A stretch of DNA of 16,943 nt from Fusobacterium sp. (GTDB lineage: Bacteria > Fusobacteriota > Fusobacteriia > Fusobacteriales > Fusobacteriaceae), in NCBI GenBank assembly GCA_020024855.1, contig JAHHTB010000024.1, forward strand, positions 1 to 16,943, written 5' to 3'. Below the pieces are notes generated by a model. It ran no database searches, was not told the origin of the DNA, and was given only the letters and a program-made list of their open reading frames with translations. Position numbers and translations under genes: made by a program. Shown here one piece after another: positions 1 through 8,000 of the stretch. Within the stretch, counting starts at the first letter, position 1, and each line of letters begins with the position of its first letter.

Positions 1-36
1 ACCCATCTTCCTCTATTAAGCTTTCGCACCTAATAA
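1..36 (-). promoter_or_regulatory. Cobalamin riboswitch, 5' part only (cut by window edge)
   Basis: Read on the minus strand, these bases give the 5' strand of a B12 aptamer: GGTGCG, then TTAATAGAGGAAGATGGGT, running off the window. They match the full riboswitch at 14805-14843 except for one substitution (35 versus 14842) and a 3-base indel near base 22. The rest of the aptamer and the controlled gene lie to the left of position 1. The element should regulate a separate transcript, not the TIM-barrel gene at 156-1103, which lies upstream of it. Confidence 0.85.
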
Positions 37-42
37 CAACTT

Positions 43-71
43 ATTGTATTACAATTGTTTTAAATTGTCAA
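43..71 (-). promoter_or_regulatory. Sigma-70-type promoter of the left-edge riboswitch
   Basis: On the minus strand there is a consensus -35 box TTGACA (66-71), a 17-nt spacer and a -10 box TACAAT (43-48), which predicts a start near base 36. The block from 36 to 82 is identical to 14843-14889, the promoter of the complete riboswitch. It lies after the stop codon of the gene at 156-1103, so it begins a new unit whose coding part is outside the window. Confidence 0.8.
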
Positions 72-81
72 TTTTATTTTA

Positions 82-111
82 ATAAAAATACTTTTCAAAT
101 GTGATTTTTAT
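82..111 (-). terminator. Possible weak terminator after the TIM-barrel gene
   Basis: The 8-base arms ATAAAAAT (82-89) and ATTTTTAT (104-111) can form an all-AT hairpin between the stop of the TIM-barrel gene and the next promoter. It has no G-C pairs and the following T tract is poor, so termination here would be weak. No better candidate is visible between 72 and 155, so read-through into the next riboswitch unit is possible. Confidence 0.25.
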
Positions 112-155
112 ATTGTTTTTTTAATATGTATTTAGTTTTTTATATTTTTCCAACA

Positions 156-1103
156 CTATAAAAGCTTTTGTTGCCTTTTTATTTTGTCTTCAATTTCCTC
201 TTGAGTTTTTCCTAATAATTCTAAGACTAAATATTTCAATGGTAATTTTTTTAATATCTCTCTTACTCCACTATTTTCAAAAGGATCATGGTAATCTATT
301 TTACTTATATGATAATAGATATTTTGTAATACTTCATCTACTCTTAATTCTTTATTCAAATTGTTTTCTATACTATTTTTTACATAATCTCCTGATAATG
401 AGTAATTCAAATGAACTCCATATATCAATTCTTTATACTCTTTTAATTTATTGATATTTTCTAATATATACTCCACTGCTTCATTAGAATTTTTTAATTC
501 CAAATTTGTATTTAGCATATGACCTGTATCCAACATAAAACCAATATTTTTATATCTTATATTTTTCATCAAATAATCTACTTCTTCATAATTGTTTAAT
601 TTTAGGCCTGGCCACCATAAGTTCTCCAAAAGTAAAGCAAATGAATATTTTTCCTCATTAAAAATCTCATTTATAAACTCTACTGTCTTCTCTAAAATCT
701 GCCTGTCAGAAAATCTAAAATTATAAGTCATACTTTCAAATATATCTATATTACAAGCATGGAGTACTACATATTCAACTTCCAATTCTTTAGCTATTTC
801 AAGTTCTTTCCTATAATAATCTAACATCTCTTCCTTCGTGATTCCACCACACAACCCTCTGATTGTATTTTCATCTATGAGTCTAGAAAAAATCTCTTTC
901 TGATTGCATAAATAAAGATCTAACCAAGTTGGAAAAAATCTCAAATGATAGCCCTTAATTTTATCTTTTAATGGTTTATTATCTACATCACTATATTTTA
1001 TTAGCTCAAAATAATCTATTCCATATTTTTTTGAATATTTTTCTAAAATACCTTTTAATTTTTCATTATCTATAAAATCTGTTGTATTTATTATTTTATA
1101 CAT
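156..1103 (-). CDS. Xylose-isomerase-like TIM-barrel protein, function unknown
   Basis: The 315-residue protein resembles the sugar phosphate isomerase/epimerase or AP endonuclease 2 superfamily (TIM barrel with a divalent metal site). Residues placed as metal ligands in that fold are visible: E160 in LLLENL, D192 and H195 in MLDTGH, H231 in GVHLN and E295 in VLELLG. H115 (VLHAC) and H53 (GYHLRFF) are further candidates. There is no signal peptide, so it is probably cytoplasmic. The start has a good ribosome site (GAGGGATGAA just before ATG) and lies 17 nt after the ChlD-like gene, making it the last gene of the operon. The superfamily covers isomerases, epimerases, endonucleases and other metalloenzymes, so the substrate cannot be named. 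The operon context suggests a role on a corrinoid or tetrapyrrole fragment, which is inference. It ends with TAG. Confidence 0.8.
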   Translation of the reverse strand: MYKIINTTDFIDNEKLKGILEKYSKKYGIDYFELIKYSDVDNKPLKDKIKGYHLRFFPTWLDLYLCNQKEIFSRLIDENTIRGLCGGITKEEMLDYYRKELEIAKELEVEYVVLHACNIDIFESMTYNFRFSDRQILEKTVEFINEIFNEEKYSFALLLENLWWPGLKLNNYEEVDYLMKNIRYKNIGFMLDTGHMLNTNLELKNSNEAVEYILENINKLKEYKELIYGVHLNYSLSGDYVKNSIENNLNKELRVDEVLQNIYYHISKIDYHDPFENSGVREILKKLPLKYLVLELLGKTQEEIEDKIKRQQKLL

Positions 1104-1120
1104 TTCATCCCTCTATGTAT

Positions 1121-3007
1121 TTATATTTTATCTTTTACTATTGTTAAGAGATCGTCACTTTTCAAATTCTCTAGTCTATAATATTCGCCTGAAAGAGCTT
1201 CTGCTAATTTTTTAGCTAATTCTAGCTTTACAAATCCCTCTTCTGTATCCACAACAACAATTTTTATCTTCTCCTTACTCATATTTCTTGCTACTTTTAT
1301 ACTCTCTTTTATTGGATCTTCTCCATTTTTTGAGAAATTTCCCTTTCCATCTGAAAGTATTACCATTATTGGTAATATATCTTTATCCAATCTCATCTCT
1401 CTTTTCAAAACTGAATATCCTTTTAATAAACCTTCTGTAAGTGGAGTTTTTCCTCCTGTTACTAAATTTTTCAATTTTTTTTGTGCTAAATCAATACTTC
1501 TAGTAATTGGTAATATCTCTTCTGCTCTATCTCTTCTAAAAGAAACCATCCCTACTTTATCTCTCTTTTCATAGGCATCTTTCAATAGCGACATAATTGT
1601 TCCCTTTACAGCTTCCATTCTCTTTTTTACACCCATTGAACCACTTGAATCTACTACAAATACTATTGTTGTCCCTGTTCTATGTTCTCTTACTTTAGTT
1701 CTAATGTGCTCTTTGGAAATTTTTATTTTTAACCCTTCTTCTTTATCAAATTTTTGATATGGTGCAGCAGCTCTTATTGTTGCATCAAAAGCTAAATCTA
1801 GTATCTTCCCTCTAGGTCTAATACTTTTTACATATCTTCCCTTCAATAATGAAGTTTTTGTTTTACATCTTTTTCCTATACCCTTTCTTTTTTTATGATC
1901 AAACATTCCTGTATCAATAATTTCTTTTACTTTGAAAATCTTACCTATATCATAATTTTCTTCAAAATTTTCATCAGGTTTACTATTTTCTTGACTACTC
2001 TCTTCTAATTCACTTTCTGATTCACATTTTTCATTTTTCTCTATTTCTGGCTCTTCTTTCTCTTCAGAGTTTCTATTATCATCTATATTCTCATCTTTAT
2101 TTTCATTTTTTTTATCATCTTGATTATCTACATTTGGTTCTTCCTGGAAATTATTTTCCTTTTCTTCTTCTACTCTTCTTACTCTATGAGGCAGTACAAA
2201 TTCTGCTGCTTCTTTTAAATCTTCTATATTCAAGTATATTCTTCCTTCAAAAGCTGCTATTGCCTTAGCCGTTTCAATCAAAATTATTTCTGCTCTATTC
2301 CCAACTGTATGAGCTTCCTCTACTATTTTAGTAGCTAAGCGTAGTATTTGTTCAGAAACTTTTATTTTTAATAAAAGTTCTTGAGCTTTTTGAATCTTTT
2401 CTTTTAATAATTTAGAACTTTCCTCGTAATTCAATCTAAATTTTTCTGGATTCTTTTCATATTCCAGTCTCTGTTTTATAATTCGAACTCTTGTTGAAAT
2501 TTTTTTTATCCCCTCAATTTTTACAAAAATTCCAAATTTATCCAAGAATTGTTCTCGTAACTCTCCTTCTTCTGGATTCATTGTTCCTATCAATAAAAAA
2601 TCCGCAGGGTGTGATAGTGAAAGTCCATCTCTTTCAATAAAATTTTCCTTTAAAGCCATTACTTCTAATAATGTACTCACTATATTTTCACCTAATAAAT
2701 TTATTTCATCTACATACAAAATATTATTATGACTTTTTTTTAATAATCCATCTTGAAATACTTTCTTTCCTTTTTTTAATGTCTTTTCTATATCTAAAGT
2801 TCCAACTAAATTATCCTCAGTTATATTTAATGGAAGATTTACTATTTTCTTATCCTCTATTATCTCCTCTAAACCTCTTACTAATGTAGATTTTGCTGTT
2901 CCTTTCTCTCCTGAAATTAATACTCCACCTATTCTTTTATTTATCAGAGATAAATAAAGAGCTTTTTTTATTTTTTCCTGACCTTCTACTGCTACAAAAG
3001 GAAACAT
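1121..3007 (-). CDS. chlD: ChlD/BchD-type chelatase subunit (AAA+ and VWA domains)
   Basis: This is the 628-residue D subunit of an ATP-dependent metal chelatase; with the I subunit it forms the AAA+ motor that drives the CobN-type subunit. The AAA+ domain (1-280) has Walker A GEKGTAKST (33-41), Walker B with D100 E101, GTMNPEEGEL (141-150) and a sensor-2 LPHRVRR (272-278). A highly acidic Glu/Asn/Asp linker (about 279-352) follows, as in D subunits. The C-terminal VWA domain has an intact MIDAS: DSSGS (453-457), T521 in GGKTPL and D553 in LSDG. Unlike many D subunits its Walker motifs are intact, but the arginine-finger position reads FLDKFG (K157) where its I partner has LLDRFG. It starts 8 nt after the I-subunit gene behind AGGTGAG. 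The partner set indicates a CobN-I-D cobaltochelatase-like complex, not CobNST. Confidence 0.88.
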   Translation of the reverse strand: MFPFVAVEGQEKIKKALYLSLINKRIGGVLISGEKGTAKSTLVRGLEEIIEDKKIVNLPLNITEDNLVGTLDIEKTLKKGKKVFQDGLLKKSHNNILYVDEINLLGENIVSTLLEVMALKENFIERDGLSLSHPADFLLIGTMNPEEGELREQFLDKFGIFVKIEGIKKISTRVRIIKQRLEYEKNPEKFRLNYEESSKLLKEKIQKAQELLLKIKVSEQILRLATKIVEEAHTVGNRAEIILIETAKAIAAFEGRIYLNIEDLKEAAEFVLPHRVRRVEEEKENNFQEEPNVDNQDDKKNENKDENIDDNRNSEEKEEPEIEKNEKCESESELEESSQENSKPDENFEENYDIGKIFKVKEIIDTGMFDHKKRKGIGKRCKTKTSLLKGRYVKSIRPRGKILDLAFDATIRAAAPYQKFDKEEGLKIKISKEHIRTKVREHRTGTTIVFVVDSSGSMGVKKRMEAVKGTIMSLLKDAYEKRDKVGMVSFRRDRAEEILPITRSIDLAQKKLKNLVTGGKTPLTEGLLKGYSVLKREMRLDKDILPIMVILSDGKGNFSKNGEDPIKESIKVARNMSKEKIKIVVVDTEEGFVKLELAKKLAEALSGEYYRLENLKSDDLLTIVKDKI

Positions 3008-3015
3008 AATCTCAC

Positions 3016-4041
3016 CTACATCTCTTCTATTATTTTTGAAATTTTACTCTCTTCTAATATACCATCATCAAAAGGTGTTCTTCTCATTCTATGAGGTAAA
3101 CATAACATTGCTGCTTTCAATATATTTTCTTTTTTTACCTCAGTTTCTCCTTCAAAAGCTGCTAAAGTTATAGCTGTTTTTATTATACTCATATCTGCTC
3201 TATGTCCATCTACACCTAGTTCAATCGAAATTTTTGCTATTGTTTCATATATCTCATCACTACATTGAATAAATTTTAATCTCTTTTTCGCTTCTTCAAT
3301 TTTTTCTCTTAATTTTTTCTCCTCCTCTTCATACTCTTTTATAAACTCTTGTGGATTGGCTTCAAATTTTAATCTTCTTTTTATCACTTCAACTCTTTTT
3401 AAACTATCTTTCTCACCAATCACATCTACAACTAATCCAAATCTATCCAATAATTGTGGTCTCAAATCTCCTTCTTCTGGATTCATTGTTCCTACCAATA
3501 TAAATTTTGCTGGATGTGAAAAAGATATTCCTTCTCTTTCAATAGTGTTTACTCCCATTGCTGCTGAGTCCAATAAAACATCTACTATATGATCATCTAA
3601 CAAATTTATTTCATCTACATATAAAATATTTCTATTTGCATTTGCTAATATACCCTTTTCAAATCTTTTCTCTCCAGTCTTTATTGCATGCTCTATATCT
3701 AAAGTTCCAACTACTCTATCTTCTGTTGCACTTATTGGCAAATTTATAACTTTCATTTTACCAATATGAGTTTCAATACACTCAGAATTTCTATACTTTT
3801 CCAAACACTCCTCACAAAATTCATCTACCTTTTCAGGATTACAATTAAATTCACAATTACTTTCCAATCTATCTTCCAATAAATTAGCTAATCCACGAAC
3901 CAATGTAGATTTTGCTGTTCCCTTCTCTCCCCTGATTAAAACACCTCCCAAACTTGGATTTATTATATTTAAAATTAAAGCTTCTTTCATTTTTTCTTGT
4001 CCAACTATAGCGGTAAATGGATACATTAATTTTTTATTCAT
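3016..4041 (-). CDS. chlI: ChlI/BchI-type chelatase AAA+ ATPase
   Basis: This 341-residue AAA+ subunit hydrolyses ATP for a class I chelatase. It shows Walker A GEKGTAKST (38-46), Walker B YVDEINLL (D143 E144), GTMNPEEGDLRPQLLDRFG with the arginine finger R200, and a C-terminal LPHRMRR sensor-2 region. After helix 1 it carries an insertion with five cysteines (C63, C67, C76, C79, C88; spacing CX3CX8CX2CX8C), which the paralogous D subunit lacks; similar inserts occur in some BchI-like proteins and may bind a metal. The ATG at 4041 is preceded by GGAGG with 6 nt spacing and lies 8 nt inside the end of the radical SAM gene, so translation is probably coupled. Its neighbours are CobN-like and ChlD-like genes, so it should work on a tetrapyrrole chelatase. 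Chlorophyll synthesis is unlikely because no other such gene is present. Confidence 0.9.
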   Translation of the reverse strand: MNKKLMYPFTAIVGQEKMKEALILNIINPSLGGVLIRGEKGTAKSTLVRGLANLLEDRLESNCEFNCNPEKVDEFCEECLEKYRNSECIETHIGKMKVINLPISATEDRVVGTLDIEHAIKTGEKRFEKGILANANRNILYVDEINLLDDHIVDVLLDSAAMGVNTIEREGISFSHPAKFILVGTMNPEEGDLRPQLLDRFGLVVDVIGEKDSLKRVEVIKRRLKFEANPQEFIKEYEEEEKKLREKIEEAKKRLKFIQCSDEIYETIAKISIELGVDGHRADMSIIKTAITLAAFEGETEVKKENILKAAMLCLPHRMRRTPFDDGILEESKISKIIEEM

Positions 4042-5056
4042 TTTCTTCCTCCTCTAATATCTTAAAAATAGCTTTTCTAAGCATACAATCCTTATCTTCC
4101 ATTTCTCCTTCATTAATTATCAGTCGAGATGGGCAACACCCTTTACATATATCTTTATATTGGCAACTTTCACATTTCTCTTTTTTCCCAGAAGGAAGAC
4201 TTTGCATCTCAAATTCTCTATCTTCTAAAATATTCCCTATAAAATATCTATTATCTCCTACCAAAGAACTACAAGGATATATATTTCCTTCTTCAGTAAT
4301 TATCATTGCTTGTCCTAAAGAGCTATAACAATAGTGTGTAGCTATACAATTTTTTTCCTTGCGATATTTTATCTCCTCTATCTCTCTTATTTTTACCTCT
4401 TTTCCCACTATTTTTCCTAATTCTTTAGATTTCATATAAGCTCTTTTTAAATAGATATAAATATCTCCATTAGTTGGGGGATTTATCTCTTTATAATTCT
4501 GTACTCTCTCTCCCATACGAAGTAAATCTAAGCCAATTCCATCTATATTTTCAAAATAATAAGCTATCTCTACCATTTTTTCCAACTCTTTTATACTTTT
4601 ATCTGTTATAACACAATTTAGATTTACTCTTTTGTTTTTTAATTTTAAATTTTTTAAGCCTTCTATCACAGCCTTAGTTTCTCCTCTAAATTCATCATTT
4701 ATTTGAAAACTAGCATCAAAACTAACTCCTACATTGATATTCATTTTACTTAATCTCTCTGCTATTTTTTCTGTAATTAGTGTACCATTGGTTTGCAATC
4801 CTATTTTACAATTGTAATTTTCTCTTTTTAAAAAGTCATATATCTCTTCAATCAAGGAAAAATTAAGTAATGGTTCTCCCCCAGCTAAGATAAGAGTAAA
4901 ATCTTTTGTTTTACAACTTTCTATAGCTTTTCTAGCTATTTGAAAACTCATTTTCTTATGGGTAAAATTTGGAAAAGCATAACAATACTTACACTTTAAA
5001 TTACACTCTCCTGCCAACCATAAAACTAGGTATTTTATCTCTTTTTTATTCGTCAT
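4034..5056 (-). CDS. Radical SAM/SPASM protein in chelatase operon
   Basis: This 340-residue radical SAM enzyme has the [4Fe-4S]-SAM motif CX3CX2C at C18, C22 and C25, followed by AGGEP (58-62). Its C-terminal half has a complete seven-cysteine SPASM pattern: C243, C262 (in GNIYPC), C295, C298, C304, C308 and C324, which normally holds two auxiliary iron-sulfur clusters. SPASM/twitch radical SAM proteins include peptide-modifying enzymes and also NirJ, AhbC and AhbD, which act on heme-like tetrapyrroles. Here the gene sits between the chelatase large subunit and its ATPase, so a tetrapyrrole substrate is plausible but unproven; maturation of a protein partner is the alternative. I chose ATG at 5056; a TTG at 5065 would leave only 3 nt after the GGGAG ribosome site. 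The gene overlaps the cobN stop by 11 nt. Its activity would need anaerobic conditions. Confidence 0.85.
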   Translation of the reverse strand: MTNKKEIKYLVLWLAGECNLKCKYCYAFPNFTHKKMSFQIARKAIESCKTKDFTLILAGGEPLLNFSLIEEIYDFLKRENYNCKIGLQTNGTLITEKIAERLSKMNINVGVSFDASFQINDEFRGETKAVIEGLKNLKLKNKRVNLNCVITDKSIKELEKMVEIAYYFENIDGIGLDLLRMGERVQNYKEINPPTNGDIYIYLKRAYMKSKELGKIVGKEVKIREIEEIKYRKEKNCIATHYCYSSLGQAMIITEEGNIYPCSSLVGDNRYFIGNILEDREFEMQSLPSGKKEKCESCQYKDICKGCCPSRLIINEGEMEDKDCMLRKAIFKILEEEENE

Positions 5057-8000
5057 AGCTCTCAATATCTCCCTCTATATCTAAATATATCCTTTTCAAT
5101 GCTTCTAATTTTTCTTCTGAAGCTTTCCACATATTTCTCTGGTGAGCTTCTAACAATCTTTCTGTCATATTTAATAAGGCATGAGGGTTATTTTCTTTTA
5201 TCCAATCTCTATTTTTATTATTTTGAATATACGTTTCTGTTATCTTATCATACATCCAATTTTCTCCTGTTTCAGCAGTGGCATCCCAACCAAAAAATAT
5301 ATCAACCATAAAACTAATCTCTTGAGCTCCCTTATATCCATGTCTTTTTAATCCTTCAAACCATTTTGGATTTAAAATTCTAGACCTCATAATTCTAGCA
5401 GTTTCTTCTTTTAAATTTTTTATTTTAGTCTTATTCGGATCACTTGCATCTGCACTATAAGATTGTGGATTTTTCCCACTAACATATTTAATAGCAGCTA
5501 CTAACCCTCCATGATAAGTATAATAATCATCACTTTCCAACATATCTATTTCAACTGAACTTTCGTTTTTTATTGTTAATTGAGAGTTTTTCATTCTTTC
5601 ACAAAATATATTTTCTACTTTCATACCATGATAATCCTTTCCATATGCATGGCTACTCCAATTTATATAAGCCTTCCCTAAGTCTTCCCTTGTTTCCCAT
5701 TTTTGTGAATTTATTAGTACGCCTACTCCTGCTCCATATGTTCCTGGTGGACAACCAAAAATTCTCATTTTTGACATCTGTTTTGCTAACTCTATATCAT
5801 TTCCATCATCTAATAACTTCTTAAATTCTTTATTTATATTTTTCTTCAAATAATTTATACTCTCATCTTCATCTAATTGAGAAATCAAATTTATAGCTTC
5901 TTCTAAAAGTTGTATCAAGATTGGAAATGTATCTCTAAACAATCCAGTTATTCTTAAAGTCACATCTATTCTTGGTCTTTTCAATTCTTCATATGGAATT
6001 ATTTCTAATCCGATTACCCTATCACCTTGATTTAACCAAATAGGTCTAACTCCCATCAAATATAGAGCTTCTGCTATATCATCACCATTTGTTTTCATTG
6101 TTTCTCCACCATAAATTAGCATAACTATATTCTCTGGTAATTTTCCCTCATCCTCTTCATAACGTTTTAATAAATCTTTAGCTAATCTGACTCCTGTTTT
6201 CCAAGCAGCTCTTGAAGGTATTTTATTGGGATCAATCGAATAAAAATTTGTTCCTGTTGGTAAAATATCTATATTTCCTCTCGTTGGACATCCTGATTGT
6301 CCTGGTAATATAAACTTCCCTTCTACTCCTTTTTTAGTACTCTCTAATTCTCTTGTCACTCTCTTTAACTTAGGATATATTTTTTCTAATATATTCTTCT
6401 TTAAAATATCTAAATTATCTCTATTCTCAACTTGATAACCTAAATACTCATTTTTAAAATCAACACAGTTCAATATCTCCTCTATTATTAATGTTGTTAT
6501 TTTTCTAATATCGTCTAATTTCATTAAGTTACTTCTATTTTTTTCATCTAAATCATATGGATTTTCTTCTAATTTATGAATATCTAGCCCTAGAGCTTTA
6601 GCTATATTTTTTTCTGCTGCTATAATTCCTCTATTATCTAATCTCATTAATGTTTGAATTAAAGTTACACATCTTTTATTATCTGGTATCTCTCCTAGAA
6701 TATGTAATCCATCTTTTATTATAGAAGTTTTCAACTCCTCAATATAAGAATGTAATTTATTTATAAACTTTTTATATTCTTTTACTATCTCATCTTTTTT
6801 TAAATTCAAATCTAAATTATAGTTATTTTTAAAAACTTTATCTATGATACTATTTTTTATCTCATTTAATTTCCTATCTTTTGAAGTCTCTGCTTGATAA
6901 TACTGTTTTATTAATTCATCTAACTCCTCTATCTCTTCATATTCTCCAGCCATTGTCAAAGCTGGAATCATATAAGATATCAAAATAGCATCACTTCTTC
7001 TTTTAGCTTGTAATCCTTCTCCTGTTACATTGATAGAGTAGGCATATAAATGTGGTATATCATCTAGGCAAAAATCTGGACAACAACTCCTACTTAATCC
7101 AATCTCTTTCCCTGGTAACCATTCTAAAGTTCCATGAGTTCCAACATGATAAATTACATCTGCTTTAAACTCCTCTTTTATCCACTTATAAAAAGAGTAG
7201 TACTGATGTGGCATCAATATATCTGTGTTATGATACATCTCATCTGCTTTTTCTATATTTCCTCTTGCTGGTTGAAGCCCTATAAACATATTTCCATTCA
7301 AAATTCCTGGAATAGGTAAAATATCATTAAATATCATAAACTCTCCTGGAGCTTTTCCCCACTGTTCTTCCATTTTATTTTGAATATTTAAGTCTAAATC
7401 TCTAAACCATTTCTTATATTTTTCTTTATCAATTTTATCTACGCTCTTCTCTAAAACTTTTTCTGTAGACAACCATTTTTGATCATTTGACACACCTTTT
7501 ATTATTTGTTGGATAATATCATTTCCATCTTTAAAATCATACTCTTTTTTTATTCCAATTTTTGAAAATTCATTTACCATATTAAATACCGAATTAGGGG
7601 TATCCAAACCAAATGCACATCCAATCATATCATTTCTGGGAGGCATATTATGTAAAATTATCGCTACTTTTTTATCTTTATTTTCTTTTGAAGCTAATCT
7701 TGCCCAATTCAAAGCTAATCTACTCACTTTATTTACTCTATCTTCAATAGGTAAAAATATACTTTTTTTACCATATTCATCCTCTATTATCTCCTGAGTA
7801 CAACAGGTTGTCGTTATTATTTGACCATCAAATTCAGGATAAAATACTCCAGTAGTCAAGGACATTGTATCCAATCCTCTTATATCTTTCTCCCATTGTT
7901 CTCTATTTTGATAGGTTGACATAGTTTGAATTACTGGAATATCTAAATCCTCAAATATACTTTTTTCTACAATCTCTTTTCCATCTCCAGGATCATTAAA

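Noticed and set aside
151..180. Hairpin plus T run on the plus strand that looks like a terminator.
   Set aside because: It overlaps the 3' end of the minus-strand TIM-barrel gene, and no plus-strand gene leads into it; on the minus strand there is no T tract after it.
156..1103. DNA-repair AP endonuclease.
   Set aside because: Only the general TIM-barrel superfamily is shared, and the operon context is corrinoid/tetrapyrrole metabolism.
1930..2170. Low-complexity repeat-like stretch that might be a repeat array or CRISPR.
   Set aside because: It encodes the acidic Glu/Asn/Asp linker of the ChlD-like protein and has no regular repeat unit or spacers.
5057..5065. TTG start for the radical SAM protein three codons earlier.
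   Set aside because: The ribosome site would be only 3 nt away and the codon is weaker; ATG 5056 is more plausible, though the case is not decisive.
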